Positions 6,749 through 15,549 of a DNA stretch of 64,000 nucleotides are shown piece by piece. Below the pieces are notes generated by a model that made no database searches, was not told where the DNA came from, and worked only from the letters and a program-made list of their open reading frames with translations. This DNA is from Arthrobacter sp. V1I9 (GTDB lineage: Bacteria; Actinomycetota; Actinomycetes; Actinomycetales; Micrococcaceae): assembly GCF_030817075.1 (NCBI RefSeq), contig NZ_JAUSYU010000001.1:3985211-4049210 (forward strand), given 5' to 3'. The first letter of the stretch is position 1, and each line of letters starts with the position of its first letter. A program made the translations under genes and the position numbers.

Positions 6749-8572
6749 ATGCCAAATCTGGGACGCCGGCTTGCAGCCATGACGGCGGCGCTGGCAATGA
6801 GCGTAACCACAGGAGCGTTGGCCAGCCCGGCCTCTGCCCACTCCGGGCCTGCCGAGGAGACCAAAAAGACCCCTATCGCCACGGGCTATGGCGGCGCCGT
6901 GAGTACCGTGGACCTGGACGCCTCCGCCGCGGCCATTGAAGTCCTCAGCAAGGGCGGCAACGCCGTCGACGCTGCTGTTGCCGCAGCAGCCACCCTCGGT
7001 GTCACCGAGCCCTACAGTGCCGGCATCGGAGGCGGCGGCTACTTCGTGTTTTACGACGCGCGGAAGGGCAAGGTCAGCACGATTGACGGCCGCGAAACTG
7101 CGCCGGCCGGTATGCCCCGGGATGCCTTTGTTAAGCCCGGCACTACCGAGGCGTATCCCTTTATCAAGCAGGCAACCAGCGGCATGTCGGTGGGTGTTCC
7201 CGGTACGCCGGCCACCTGGGAGCGGGCGCTGGACCGGTGGGGAAGCCTGAGCCTTGGTGAAGCCCTGAGGCCTGCCATTGACGTGGCAACGGCCGGGTTT
7301 GTAGTGGACGAGACATTCCGCCAGCAGACTGATGAAAACGATGAGCGGTTCAGGCCATTCGCCGCAACCACTGAGCTGTTCCTCCCGGGAGGGCAGCTTC
7401 CAGTCGTCGGTTCTGTCCTGAAGAACCCGGACTTGGCGGAGACGTACCGGCTGCTGGCCGAGAAGGGCATCGATGAGTTTTACGAAGGTCCGATCGCCGA
7501 CGAGATCGTCACGACAGTCCGGAACGCGCCCACTAACCCGGATCCCAATACGCTGCCCGGGCCGGCAGGCGTTATGACAACCAAAGACCTTGATGCGTAC
7601 AGGGCTTTGGACCAGGATCCCACCCACGTGAACTACCGCGGCTACGACGTCTACGGCATGGCGCCGTCCAGCAGCGGCGGCACCACGGTGGGGGAGGCAT
7701 TGAACATCCTCGAGGTGTTCGATCTTCCCGCCTTGGCGAAGGACAAGCCAAAGGTCCTGCACCACTACCTTGAAGCAAGCGCACTGGCATTCGCCGACCG
7801 CGGCAAGTACGTGGGTGACCCGGCATTCGTTGATGTTCCCACCGAGGAGCTGCTGGACCCGGTCTTTGGCAAGGAACGGGCCTGCGAGATTGACCCGGCG
7901 ACGGCGGCCCCGAAACCTGTGGCCGCAGGTGCCGTCAACGCTTACGACGGCGCTTGCCCCGTTGAACCGGCAGCGCTTTCCGGCAATTCGGACACCGAGA
8001 ACATCAACACCACCAACCTCACCGTTTCAGACAAGTGGGGCAACGTGGTGGAGTACACCCTCACCATCGAGCAGACCGGAGGATCCGGCATTGTGGTTCC
8101 AGGCCGGGGCTTCATCCTGAACAACGAGCTGACGGACTTCTCGCCGGTGTACAGCGCAACCGACCCGAACCGCATCGAGCCGGGCAAGCGTCCCCGTTCG
8201 TCCATGTCGCCCACCATCGTACTGAAGGACGACGAACCGTTCGTGGCGCTCGGTTCTCCAGGTGGCGCAACCATCATCACCACAGTGCTGCAGACACTTA
8301 TCAACAGGATTGACCTCGGCATGGATATCTCGGACGCACTTGCCGCGCCGAGGGCCTCGCAGCGGAATTCGGCAACCCCGCAGGCCGAGCCGGCATTCAT
8401 CGCGGCGTACGAGAGGCAGCTAAAGGAGTACGGACACCCGGCTTTCAGCCCCATTGCTGAACTCGGCGCAGCCACAGCCATCGAGTTCCTCCCTGACGGA
8501 AGGGCAGTGGCGGCGGCCGAGCCAGCGCGGCGTGGCGGCGGATCGGCGCTGGTGGTCAAGCCCTCGCCATAG
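6749..8572 (+). CDS. ggt: Gamma-glutamyltransferase (glutathione hydrolase), secreted
   Basis: This 607-aa protein has an N-terminal Sec signal (RR then hydrophobic 'AAMTAALAMSVTTGALA', cleavage near ASA-HSG). The GGT precursor organisation follows. The large subunit begins at 'ATGYGGAVSTVDLDAS', with the 'GIGGGGYFVFYD' glycine motif. The autoprocessing site 'INTTNLTVSDKWGNVV' (Thr about 421) would become the N-terminal nucleophile of the small subunit. 'GSPGGATII' matches the oxyanion region. The enzyme cleaves gamma-glutamyl bonds of glutathione and related peptides outside the cell. ATG 6749 follows CAGGAG. A strong hairpin at 8595-8648 ends it. Confidence 0.93.
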   Translation: MPNLGRRLAAMTAALAMSVTTGALASPASAHSGPAEETKKTPIATGYGGAVSTVDLDASAAAIEVLSKGGNAVDAAVAAAATLGVTEPYSAGIGGGGYFVFYDARKGKVSTIDGRETAPAGMPRDAFVKPGTTEAYPFIKQATSGMSVGVPGTPATWERALDRWGSLSLGEALRPAIDVATAGFVVDETFRQQTDENDERFRPFAATTELFLPGGQLPVVGSVLKNPDLAETYRLLAEKGIDEFYEGPIADEIVTTVRNAPTNPDPNTLPGPAGVMTTKDLDAYRALDQDPTHVNYRGYDVYGMAPSSSGGTTVGEALNILEVFDLPALAKDKPKVLHHYLEASALAFADRGKYVGDPAFVDVPTEELLDPVFGKERACEIDPATAAPKPVAAGAVNAYDGACPVEPAALSGNSDTENINTTNLTVSDKWGNVVEYTLTIEQTGGSGIVVPGRGFILNNELTDFSPVYSATDPNRIEPGKRPRSSMSPTIVLKDDEPFVALGSPGGATIITTVLQTLINRIDLGMDISDALAAPRASQRNSATPQAEPAFIAAYERQLKEYGHPAFSPIAELGAATAIEFLPDGRAVAAAEPARRGGGSALVVKPSP

Positions 8573-8594
8573 CCCCGCAACTGAACAGAAAACA

Positions 8595-8648
8595 ACGACG
8601 GCGGCACCCCAGGTTCTGGAACTCCAAAACCTGGGGTGCCGCCGTCGT
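8595..8648. terminator. Bidirectional hairpin terminator, 21-bp perfect stem
   Basis: Arms 8595-8615 and 8628-8648 pair perfectly over 21 bp (ACGACGGCGGCACCCCAGG...) around a 12-nt loop. It lies between the convergent ggt and amino-acid permease stops, so it can end both transcripts. The T tract is poor, which is common in high-GC actinobacteria. Confidence 0.85.
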
Positions 8649-8664
8649 ACTCCCTGAGGTAAGG

Positions 8665-10176
8665 CTACTTCTTGAAGGTGTCCGCCGGCGGGTTGGCGAC
8701 CACGGGGGAGATCCCGGTAAAGCCTTCGCGGGTCTCAGCGATCTCATGGATGCGTTTGCGGCAGGCGTACCAGCCGGCGACCATCAGGACCGAGGCGATG
8801 GCGGTGACAAGCATGGTGAGCGGGGATTCGATGAACACCATCACCAGCACGCCTACCAGGAAGAGCAGCGAGAGGTAGCCGGTGTACGGGGCGCCGAACA
8901 TCCGGAACGAGGGGCGCTTGAGCCAGCCCTTTTTTGCCCAGCGCTGAAGCTGGATCTGGCACAGCACGATGGTTGCCCAGGTCATGATGATGCCCACGGA
9001 GGCGACGTTGAGGACGATTTCGAAGGCGTCGGCTGGCACGAGGTAGTTCAGCGGGACGCCCAGCAACGACACGCCGGCGGTGATGGCGATGCCACCGTAG
9101 GGCACGCCTGCCTTGTTCATGCGGGACGCGAACTTGGGGGCGGAACCGTTGACGGACATGGAGCGCAGGATCCGGCCCGTGGAGTACAGGCCGGCGTTGA
9201 GGGACGACAGCGCGGCGGTGAGGACCACGAGGTTCATGATGACGTCCACGCCCTGGATGCCGATGGAACCGAAGAACGTCACAAAGGGGCTGACGCCCTT
9301 TTCGTAGGAGGTGTACGGCAGGAGCAGGGCCAGCAGGATGACGGAGCCAACGTAGAACACGGCGATGCGGAAGACCACGGAGTTGATGGCCTTGGGCATG
9401 ATCTTTTCCGGGTTTTCAGTTTCACCGGCAGCGGTGCCCACGAGTTCAATGGAGGCGTAGGCGAACAGCACGCCCTGCATGAGGATGATCATGGGGAGCA
9501 GGCCGTTGGGGAAGATGCCGCCGTTGTCCGAGATGAGGCTGAAGCCCACCTGCCGGCCGTCCACCGGGGTGCCGAAGATGACGAAGTAGGTGCCGACGAT
9601 AAGGAAGACCACCAGGGCGGCGACCTTGATCAGGGCGAACCAGAATTCCATCTCGCCGAACACCTTCACCGAGACCAGGTTCAGTGCCAGGACCACCACC
9701 AGGGCTATCAGGGCCCAGGCCCACTGCGGGACGGCAGCCATCCAGGGGATGTAGTTGCCGAAGAAGTTCATGTAGAGCGCGGCGGCGGTGATGTCCACGA
9801 TGGTGGTGGTGGCCCAGTTGATCCAGTAGAACCAGCCGGACACGAACGCGGCCTTTTCGCCGAAGAACTCGCGGGCGTAGGAAACGAACGAGCCCGAGGA
9901 CGGGCGGTGCAGCACCAGTTCGCCCAGGGCACGGAGGATCAGGAACGCGAAGAAGCCGCACACGGCGTAGGCGATGACGAGGGAGGGGCCCGCGGCGTTG
10001 AGGCGGCCGCCGGCGCCGAGGAACAGGCCGGTGCCGATCGCGCCGCCGATGGCGATCATCTGGATCTGCCGCGGCTTGAGGTTCTTGTGGTAACCCTTGT
10101 CCTCGGCGTGCAGGGCAGCCTCAGAGGCATGCGCCTGGGGCGGAACCGTATGGTCCGTGATGGGGGAGTTTGTCAT
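8665..10176 (-). CDS. ansP: APC-family amino-acid permease, probably L-asparagine permease
   Basis: A 503-aa, 12-TM transporter with the AAT-subfamily signature. After a soluble '[20 protein letters not shown]' comes TM1 '[10 protein letters not shown]', then '[14 protein letters not shown]' and '[19 protein letters not shown]'. '[20 protein letters not shown]' is the conserved loop of AnsP/GabP/ProY permeases. The last gene of an operon with asparaginase and aspartase, 8 nt after aspA, it is most likely the asparagine (or aspartate) importer; the substrate is inferred from context. A Shine-Dalgarno AGGA lies 5' of ATG 10176. Confidence 0.88.
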   Translation of the reverse strand: MTNSPITDHTVPPQAHASEAALHAEDKGYHKNLKPRQIQMIAIGGAIGTGLFLGAGGRLNAAGPSLVIAYAVCGFFAFLILRALGELVLHRPSSGSFVSYAREFFGEKAAFVSGWFYWINWATTTIVDITAAALYMNFFGNYIPWMAAVPQWAWALIALVVVLALNLVSVKVFGEMEFWFALIKVAALVVFLIVGTYFVIFGTPVDGRQVGFSLISDNGGIFPNGLLPMIILMQGVLFAYASIELVGTAAGETENPEKIMPKAINSVVFRIAVFYVGSVILLALLLPYTSYEKGVSPFVTFFGSIGIQGVDVIMNLVVLTAALSSLNAGLYSTGRILRSMSVNGSAPKFASRMNKAGVPYGGIAITAGVSLLGVPLNYLVPADAFEIVLNVASVGIIMTWATIVLCQIQLQRWAKKGWLKRPSFRMFGAPYTGYLSLLFLVGVLVMVFIESPLTMLVTAIASVLMVAGWYACRKRIHEIAETREGFTGISPVVANPPADTFKK

Positions 10177-10184
10177 GGGGAGTC

Positions 10185-11612
10185 CTATTTGCTGAGGTTG
10201 GCGAGGCGTTCGGGGCTAAGGAGTTCCTGGAGCTGGGTGCTCGTCAGGAGTCCGTGTTCGAGCACGAGTTCGGCCACGCCCTTGCCGGTGGCGAGGGCTT
10301 CCTGCGCGATGGCAGTGGCGGTCGCATAGCCCAGATGGGGATTCAGGGCCGTGACCAGGCCGATCGATTGCTCCACCGTGCGGCGGAGGTGGTCCGTGTT
10401 GGCGGTGATGCCACGGATGCAGCGCGCCGTGAGGGTGCGGCAGGCCGCTTCCAGGTGGGAGATGCTCTTGTGGAGGCTGTGGACAATGACGGGCTCGAAG
10501 GCGTTGAGCTGGAGTTGTCCGGCTTCAGCGGCCATGGTGATGGTGACGTCGTTGCCGATCACCTCGTAGGCCACCTGGGAGACTACTTCCGGGATCACCG
10601 GGTTGATCTTGCCGGGCATGATGGAGGAGCCGGACTGGACGGCCGGCAGGTTGATCTCGCCGAATCCGGCGCGCGGGCCGGAGGAGAGCAGGCGGAGGTC
10701 GTTGCAGATTTTGGACAGCTTCACGGCGACGCGCTTCAGCACTCCCGAGAGGTGGACGAAGGCGCCCACGTCCTGGGTCGCTTCAATCAGGTCCGGGGCG
10801 GTGACCAAAGGCAGGCCGGTGATCTCGGCGAGGTGCCGGCAGGCGGCTTCGGCATAGCCGGCCGGGGCGTTGAGCCCGGTGCCGATGGCGGTGGCGCCGA
10901 GGTTGATTTCGTGGATCAGCAGGTCGGCTTCGGCAAGGCGGAGCCGGTCCTCGCCGATGGTGATGGCGTAGGTGCCGAATTCCTGGCCCAGCGTCATGGG
11001 GACGGCGTCCTGCAGCTGGGTGCGGCCCATCTTGACCACCGTGCGGAACTCCAGCGCCTTTGCCGCGCAGGCTTCCTCAAGTTCGGCCAGGGCGTCGAGC
11101 AGTTCCCGGGCGGCGAAGATGGTGCCCAGCTTTACGGCCGTGGGGTAGACGTCGTTGGTGGACTGGGAGAGGTTTACATGGTCGTTGGGGTGCAGGCGGG
11201 TGTAGTCGCCCTTGGGGTGGCCGAGGATTTCCAGCGCGCGGTTGGCGATGACCTCGTTGGCGTTCATGTTCGACGACGTCCCGGCGCCACCCTGGATCAC
11301 GTCCACTACGAACTGGTCGGCAAGCCGGCCGTCCAGGATGTCCTGGCAGGCCTGCTCGATGGCGTCCGAGCGTTCGGCGTCCAGCAGGCCGAGTTCGCGG
11401 TTGGTGCGGGCTGCGGCAAGTTTTACTGCCGCGAGGCCGCGGACCAGGTGCATGTTGGAGAATAACTTCTGGCCGGTGATGGGGAAGTTTTCCACGGCCC
11501 GGAGGGTGTGCACACCCCAGTAGGCGTCCGCCGGGACGTCGCGGTCACCGAGCAGGTCGTGTTCGGACCGGACATCTTTTTCAGAGAGGGTGGTGGTGTC
11601 GATGGTGGTCAT
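10185..11612 (-). CDS. aspA: Aspartate ammonia-lyase (aspartase)
   Basis: 475 aa, the usual length for the aspartase/fumarase superfamily. It shows the start block '[23 protein letters not shown]', the '[14 protein letters not shown]' and '[17 protein letters not shown]' substrate-binding blocks, and the signature loop '[15 protein letters not shown]'. It converts L-aspartate to fumarate and ammonia, completing asparagine breakdown begun by the gene just upstream. ATG 11612 has TAAGGA upstream; the previous stop is 7 nt away. Context and the aspartase-style N-terminus favour aspartase over fumarase C. Confidence 0.92.
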   Translation of the reverse strand: MTTIDTTTLSEKDVRSEHDLLGDRDVPADAYWGVHTLRAVENFPITGQKLFSNMHLVRGLAAVKLAAARTNRELGLLDAERSDAIEQACQDILDGRLADQFVVDVIQGGAGTSSNMNANEVIANRALEILGHPKGDYTRLHPNDHVNLSQSTNDVYPTAVKLGTIFAARELLDALAELEEACAAKALEFRTVVKMGRTQLQDAVPMTLGQEFGTYAITIGEDRLRLAEADLLIHEINLGATAIGTGLNAPAGYAEAACRHLAEITGLPLVTAPDLIEATQDVGAFVHLSGVLKRVAVKLSKICNDLRLLSSGPRAGFGEINLPAVQSGSSIMPGKINPVIPEVVSQVAYEVIGNDVTITMAAEAGQLQLNAFEPVIVHSLHKSISHLEAACRTLTARCIRGITANTDHLRRTVEQSIGLVTALNPHLGYATATAIAQEALATGKGVAELVLEHGLLTSTQLQELLSPERLANLSK

Positions 11613-11619
11613 GGGGTCC

Positions 11620-12690
11620 TTACAGGGCTTCGCTGGCGGGTGCGGACAGGGCATGTTGGGGAAGGAAGTCTGTGGCTTGCAGCAGGCCAACCTGGTGGCC
11701 GCCGCCCAGCACGGGGGCGGTGGCGATGCCGGAGAGCGGAACGGTGTCCACGCCCAGCGCCTCAAGCAGTTTGACGGTGGCGGGCATCCTGGCGCGGTCG
11801 CCGCCGTCGGAAATTTTCACGGCAACGGCACTGCCGTCGGCAAGGCCCACCAGCTGCACGCCTTCAAAGCCGTCCTTGGCCACGGAGCCCGGGAGCAGGC
11901 GCATCAGTTCCGTGACGTCGCGGCCTTCCCCGGCCACCATGTCCGGGTGCTGCTGCATGGCGAGCCCGACGGCGGCTTCCGCACTCTGGGGAGCGGGCCC
12001 ACCGTCGTCGGGTGTGGCAACGGAGGCCGCGGCGGCACGCGCGATAAGGCCGAAGGCACGGGCCATGCCCCGCAGGGTGAGGGCAAACAGGGGAGTGCCG
12101 CAGCCGTCGGTGCTGACAATGGACGGGTCCTCGCCGGTCAGGTCCCTGACGGTTGTGGCCACGAGCTGCTGCAGCGGGTGGGAAGGATCCAGGTAGCCGC
12201 GGACCGGCCAGCCGTTGATCACGCAGGTGGCGGCCATGGCTGCGTGCTTGCCGGAGCAGTTCTGGGTGAGCTGGGTAGCCGCACCGGCGCCGCGCAGCCA
12301 TTCCTCGCGCTCGCGGACGCCATAGGGGAGGTCTGTGCTGTTTTCGAAGTCAGTGACGCTGAGCCCGTGCAGGTCGAGGATCCGCAGGGCTCCTTCGCGG
12401 TGCTTGGCTGCGCCGGAGTGGCTTGCCGCTGCCAGGGCAAGGAGATCCGTCGGCAGCTCGAGGCCGGCCCGCACCATGGCCACTGCCTGGAGCGGCTTCA
12501 GCGAGGACCGCGGATAGAACGGCGCCGAGGGATCCCCCGCGGACGCCACTGTTGAGCCATCTTCTGCAATGGCAACGGCCGAGCCGTAGTGCACGCTTTC
12601 GACGAGGCCGTCGCGGATGGCGGTCACCAGGGGTGCGTGCTGCGGAAGCATCGCGGCAGTGTGGGCAGCAGTAAGCGCAGGGGATGGCAT
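11620..12690 (-). CDS. L-asparaginase (Asparaginase_II / rhizobial type)
   Basis: This 356-aa protein matches the Rhizobium etli-type asparaginase family rather than E. coli AnsA/B. It has 'VESVHYGSAVAIAEDGSTV', 'FYPRSSLKPLQAVAMVRAG' with the family Ser-x-x-Lys pair, 'AAASHSGAAKHREG', and 'QNCSGKHAAMAATC' followed by 'STDGCGTPLFALTL'. It hydrolyses asparagine to aspartate and ammonia in the cytoplasm. It is the second gene of the regulator-asparaginase-aspartase-permease operon, 24 nt after the regulator. ATG 12690 is preceded by AAGGA. Confidence 0.9.
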   Translation of the reverse strand: MPSPALTAAHTAAMLPQHAPLVTAIRDGLVESVHYGSAVAIAEDGSTVASAGDPSAPFYPRSSLKPLQAVAMVRAGLELPTDLLALAAASHSGAAKHREGALRILDLHGLSVTDFENSTDLPYGVREREEWLRGAGAATQLTQNCSGKHAAMAATCVINGWPVRGYLDPSHPLQQLVATTVRDLTGEDPSIVSTDGCGTPLFALTLRGMARAFGLIARAAAASVATPDDGGPAPQSAEAAVGLAMQQHPDMVAGEGRDVTELMRLLPGSVAKDGFEGVQLVGLADGSAVAVKISDGGDRARMPATVKLLEALGVDTVPLSGIATAPVLGGGHQVGLLQATDFLPQHALSAPASEAL

Positions 12691-12714
12691 GGGGTCCTTG
12701 TGGGGTGTCTCGTT

Positions 12715-13422
12715 TTAGTTGTTCAGGATGGAGTCGAGGGCGATGCCGACGGCGCGTAGGTGGTGGGCCATGGCTGCGCTTGCGGCCTCCGCTGAGCCTG
12801 CCTCGATGGCGGCCAGGATCTCCTGGTGTTCCAGGTCTGAGGCATGCTGCCGGTCCGCCACCATGTTCAAAGTTTCGGACTGGTGGGCCAGGGCCCCGCG
12901 GATGTCAGCCACAACGCTGGCGAACACCTTGTTGCCGCTGGCGCGGGCAATGGCGGCATGGAAGCTGGAGTCCAGGGCCACCCAGGACTCGGGATCGGCT
13001 TCGGTGCTCATCGCAGCAACGATGTGGCGGAGGGTTCCCAGCTCTTCGTCGCTGCGGCGTTCTGCGGCCAGTCCGGCTGCCGGAACCTCGATGTGCGGGC
13101 GGGCTTCGGTGAGGTCCCGCGCTGAGTACTGGCCGAGGGTGAGGTCGTTGGCCACTTTATTGGCGACGACGAACGTCCCCTTGCCCGTTTTGGTCACCGT
13201 AAGGCCAAGGGCGGTGCAGGAACGGAGCGCTTCGCGGATGACTGACCGGCTGACCCCGTACTGCTGGGAAAGGGTTGCCTCGGAGCTGAGCTTGCTTCCC
13301 ACGCTTAGCCGTCCCGCTTCGATGTCCTCGCGGATTGCGTTGAACACCGCTTCGGCAGCACTAAGCCGTGCGAGCGGGGACGGGGCAGGCTGTCCTGCTG
13401 TCCGGCTGTCTGACAGGTTCAC
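12715..13422 (-). CDS. FadR/GntR-family regulator of the asparagine operon (FCD domain)
   Basis: 235 aa. The N-terminal GntR winged HTH spans residues about 20-90: 'VFNAIREDIEAGRLSVGSKL', then 'LSQQYGVSRSVIREALRS'. The C-terminal all-helical FCD ligand domain has 'LDSSFHAAIARASGN' and 'EHQEILAAIEAGSAEAA' with metal-site histidines. It is the first gene of the asparagine catabolic operon and most likely its amino-acid-responsive repressor (inference). GTG 13422 sits directly at the predicted transcription start of a TTGACA-17-CATATT promoter, so this gene is probably leaderless. CTGTCAGACAG (13404-13414) just inside the coding region is a candidate operator half-site pair. Confidence 0.85.
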   Translation of the reverse strand: MNLSDSRTAGQPAPSPLARLSAAEAVFNAIREDIEAGRLSVGSKLSSEATLSQQYGVSRSVIREALRSCTALGLTVTKTGKGTFVVANKVANDLTLGQYSARDLTEARPHIEVPAAGLAAERRSDEELGTLRHIVAAMSTEADPESWVALDSSFHAAIARASGNKVFASVVADIRGALAHQSETLNMVADRQHASDLEHQEILAAIEAGSAEAASAAMAHHLRAVGIALDSILNN

Positions 13423-13428
13423 GCCTTA

Positions 13429-13457
13429 AATATGGCAGGGGTCACAGCTGCTGTCAA
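13429..13457 (-). promoter_or_regulatory. Promoter of the asparagine operon
   Basis: On the minus strand TTGACA (13452-13457), a 17-nt spacer, CATATT (13429-13434), then 6 nt to the GTG start of the regulator. This is the best sigma-70-like promoter seen in the window. The +1 would fall at or next to the start codon. Confidence 0.75.
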
Positions 13458-13493
13458 TGCGGGGGTGGCTAACTGACCCTAGCGCGGGTAGCC

Positions 13494-13748
13494 ATGGGGA
13501 ACCCCGCGATGCTGGCCGCAGCCGTGGTCATCCGCTCCGCTGTCCATAGTCTCGAAGTTCAGCTTGAGTCCAATCTGGGCCACGCAGCCGGAAGCGCCGT
13601 GGCCGGAGCTGTTGGTGCTGCGGCTGGCACTGTTGCGGCGGCGCCAAAGGCCATCACCGGAGGTGTGGAGGACGGCATTCTGCAGGTCGCCCAGCGCATC
13701 GAGGAACGCCGCAAGAGCGCCATCTCGGACGATCAACCGACCTCCTGA
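13494..13748 (+). CDS. Hypothetical small Ala/Gly-rich protein
   Basis: An 84-aa frame with actinobacterial codon use (mostly G/C at third positions). The middle is Ala/Gly-rich and weakly hydrophobic, 'GSAVAGAVGAAAGTVAAAP', and the C-terminus is charged, 'AQRIEERRKSAISDD'. There is no clear Shine-Dalgarno before ATG 13494 and no family I recognise. It sits alone between the asparagine-operon promoter and a convergent secreted nuclease and is followed by a terminator-like hairpin, which mildly supports transcription. An overlapping frame on the other strand is an alternative but looks less protein-like. Confidence 0.4.
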   Translation: MGNPAMLAAAVVIRSAVHSLEVQLESNLGHAAGSAVAGAVGAAAGTVAAAPKAITGGVEDGILQVAQRIEERRKSAISDDQPTS

Positions 13749-13766
13749 TTCGGCAAATACGACAGC

Positions 13767-13797
13767 GGGTCCGAAGAGCACTCAAGCTCTCGGACCC
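13767..13797. terminator. Hairpin terminator before the SNase-like gene end
   Basis: GGGTCCGAAGAGC pairs with GCTCTCGGACCC (one bulged A, 6-nt loop) between the convergent hypothetical gene and the nuclease gene stop at 13811. It probably serves both strands. Confidence 0.7.
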
Positions 13798-13810
13798 GAT
13801 GTTCAGGTGT

Positions 13811-14956
13811 TTAGCAGGGGGTCCAGCTCTTCCCGCCAGGTGCGTAACATCTTGGACCCGTGTACTTGGAGGGTGCCGGCGGTACGTAGGGCGCTGGTGC
13901 CGGTGGGACATAGGGCTGGGGAGCGGGGGGTACGTATGGCGCTGGTGCTGGCAACCTACGAAGCCGCTCTGCTTCTATGGCGGCCTGCCGGGCGGCTTCC
14001 TCTGCGGCCTTCTTCTCCACAACTGCACGTTCTTCAGCGGCCTTTTTTTCGGCCTCCGCGCGCTGCTTAGCAGCCTTCACTTCCGCGGCTGCTCGTTCTT
14101 TGGCAGCCTTCTTCTTCGCCGCAGCATGTGCTTGCGCGGCTCGTCTTTCCTCTTCCGCCTTCTTTTCAGCTGCCATCAATGATGCGTGCAGAGACCTGAT
14201 TTGGGCTTGCTTCATTTCAGCTGAATAGATCTTTTTGTCCAAGGTGGTGAGGGCCGCCGTAGTGGCGACGGCGGAAAGCCCGGCCCAGTAGATGGCCCTG
14301 TTGGCGTCCTTGGTGGCAGCATAAACTGCCCTAAGAGATTTAGCGGCGGCAAGGTCGGTAACTAGCAGAGCTGCAGCAGCGCCGGCGGCTGCAGAAGTTG
14401 ATGCCGGCGCTGCTGCGGCTGCCGCATCCAGCGTCGCTGTAGTCTGCGCCAGCTGCGCGGGCAGGGTGCAGTCAATCCCCTCGGAAAAGAGGCCGGTCTT
14501 CTCGGTTCCCGCTTCCTCATAGGCTGCTTGAACTGGCGGTAGGAATTTTACGTTCTTGCCATACTGTACGGGGATACCGAGCCCCTCCCGTGCAATCTCT
14601 GCATTCACAAGGGACCCGTCCGGAGCGAAGACACCAGCGAGAGTCCTGCCGTATTTGTCGTGGCGATCGACGTCGAATTCCAGCGTAATTTTGGTGCCTT
14701 TTGGCAGCCGGTCTTCCAGGTATTCGGTGGCCTCAGGGCCGAGGCATTCCACCGGTTGATTGGGGTCCTTGGTTTCCGGCGTATCCACGTTGAGAAGCCG
14801 AATAGTGTGATCCCCGTTGTTTATCGACGCGATCAAAGTGTCGCCGTCAATGACCCGCACCACCGTCCCGGAGTCTTCATTCGCAGCTGCTCCGACTGCC
14901 ACGGAGCCGGCCACCAAGGCTGTGGTAGCCAATGTGGTGATTATCAGATTCTTCAT
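13811..14956 (-). CDS. Secreted thermonuclease-like (SNase) protein with coiled coil and Pro-rich repeats
   Basis: 381 aa. A signal peptide 'LIITTLATTALVAGSVAVGAAA' is followed by an SNase domain (about 28-150). Its active-site elements are visible: 'VVRVIDGDTL', 'IRLLNVDTPET' and 'DVDRHDKYGRTLAG'. An Ala-rich stretch precedes a Lys/Glu/Ala coiled coil (about 240-325). Then come three PYVPPAP-type repeats and a short Cys-containing tail 'GPRCYAPGGKSWTPC'. It should be an exported DNA/RNA nuclease, perhaps held at the cell wall through the coiled coil and Pro-rich arm; the anchoring is inference. The upstream region is shared with the divergent hipBA operon. Confidence 0.87.
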   Translation of the reverse strand: MKNLIITTLATTALVAGSVAVGAAANEDSGTVVRVIDGDTLIASINNGDHTIRLLNVDTPETKDPNQPVECLGPEATEYLEDRLPKGTKITLEFDVDRHDKYGRTLAGVFAPDGSLVNAEIAREGLGIPVQYGKNVKFLPPVQAAYEEAGTEKTGLFSEGIDCTLPAQLAQTTATLDAAAAAAPASTSAAAGAAAALLVTDLAAAKSLRAVYAATKDANRAIYWAGLSAVATTAALTTLDKKIYSAEMKQAQIRSLHASLMAAEKKAEEERRAAQAHAAAKKKAAKERAAAEVKAAKQRAEAEKKAAEERAVVEKKAAEEAARQAAIEAERLRRLPAPAPYVPPAPQPYVPPAPAPYVPPAPSKYTGPRCYAPGGKSWTPC

Positions 14957-15282
14957 CTACTGCCTTCTATAGGACCTTGCGCCAGGTCTTCATAGCTGAA
15001 GAGGAGTGAACCTTGAAGGAACCTGAATGCTTGCCCTATAGATGTTCCCTATGAAAGCACAAGGCCTCCTCAAGAAAAGCTTAAGATCGCAGCAGTTCTG
15101 AGGCTTTCCTCATTTGAATGGGCGGCGCTAAATATGCCGGACGGGCAGGAGCGCATCTGGGGCTCGAATTTGTACCCAACCCCCGGCATGATCGTACCGC
15201 TGAGGCCTTGGGCTTCGCCTTTTCCCAGTACTAAACTGGACACAAGCACCGCAAACGGCACGATCGTACCTATCGGAGAGTC
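14957..15282. other. Divergent intergenic region between SNase and hipBA
   Basis: 326 nt with no supported gene. It holds the divergent control region, including two copies of a near-palindromic GGCAYGATCGTACC element at 15185 and 15257. Confidence 0.6.
15185..15271. promoter_or_regulatory. Duplicated hipBA operator candidate (GGCAYGATCGTACC)
   Basis: GGCATGATCGTACC (15185-15198) and GGCACGATCGTACC (15257-15270) are 72 nt apart, about seven helical turns. Each is a nearly perfect palindrome around CGATCG. The second lies 12 nt before the hipB ATG. HipB-type antitoxins autorepress through paired palindromic operators, so these are strong candidates, though the sequence differs from the E. coli hip operator. 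Confidence 0.65.
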
Positions 15283-15549
15283 ATGTCCAGGGGCATTACC
15301 AAAATCTTAGGGGCCGAAATTAGAGCACGCCGTGCGTCTCTGAAGCTGACTCAGCACGACCTCGCCCAGCTGGCGGGCGTATCCGAACGGTTTGTCCGCT
15401 TCGTCGAGCAGGGAAAGCCGAGCGTCCAGCTGGATTCCTTGGTCGCGGTGCTCGAGACGCTCGGCCTCGAACTGAAGATCACCACGCGAGCAGGCTCTGC
15501 GGCCCACACGCTGGTGAAGCTGCCTTCGTGCGGGGGCTCCGAGAGGTGA
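15283..15549 (+). CDS. hipB: HipB-like Xre-family antitoxin
   Basis: An 88-aa HTH_3/Xre protein: 'LGAEIRARRASLKLTQHDLAQLAGVSERFVRFVEQGKP' is a full Cro-like HTH, followed by 'LDSLVAVLETLGLELKI', the dimer strand region of HipB. It would bind the duplicated upstream operator and neutralise the HipA kinase. ATG 15283 has a GGAGAG ribosome-binding site. Its stop overlaps the hipA start in a GTGA arrangement, so the two are translationally coupled. Confidence 0.88.
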   Translation: MSRGITKILGAEIRARRASLKLTQHDLAQLAGVSERFVRFVEQGKPSVQLDSLVAVLETLGLELKITTRAGSAAHTLVKLPSCGGSER

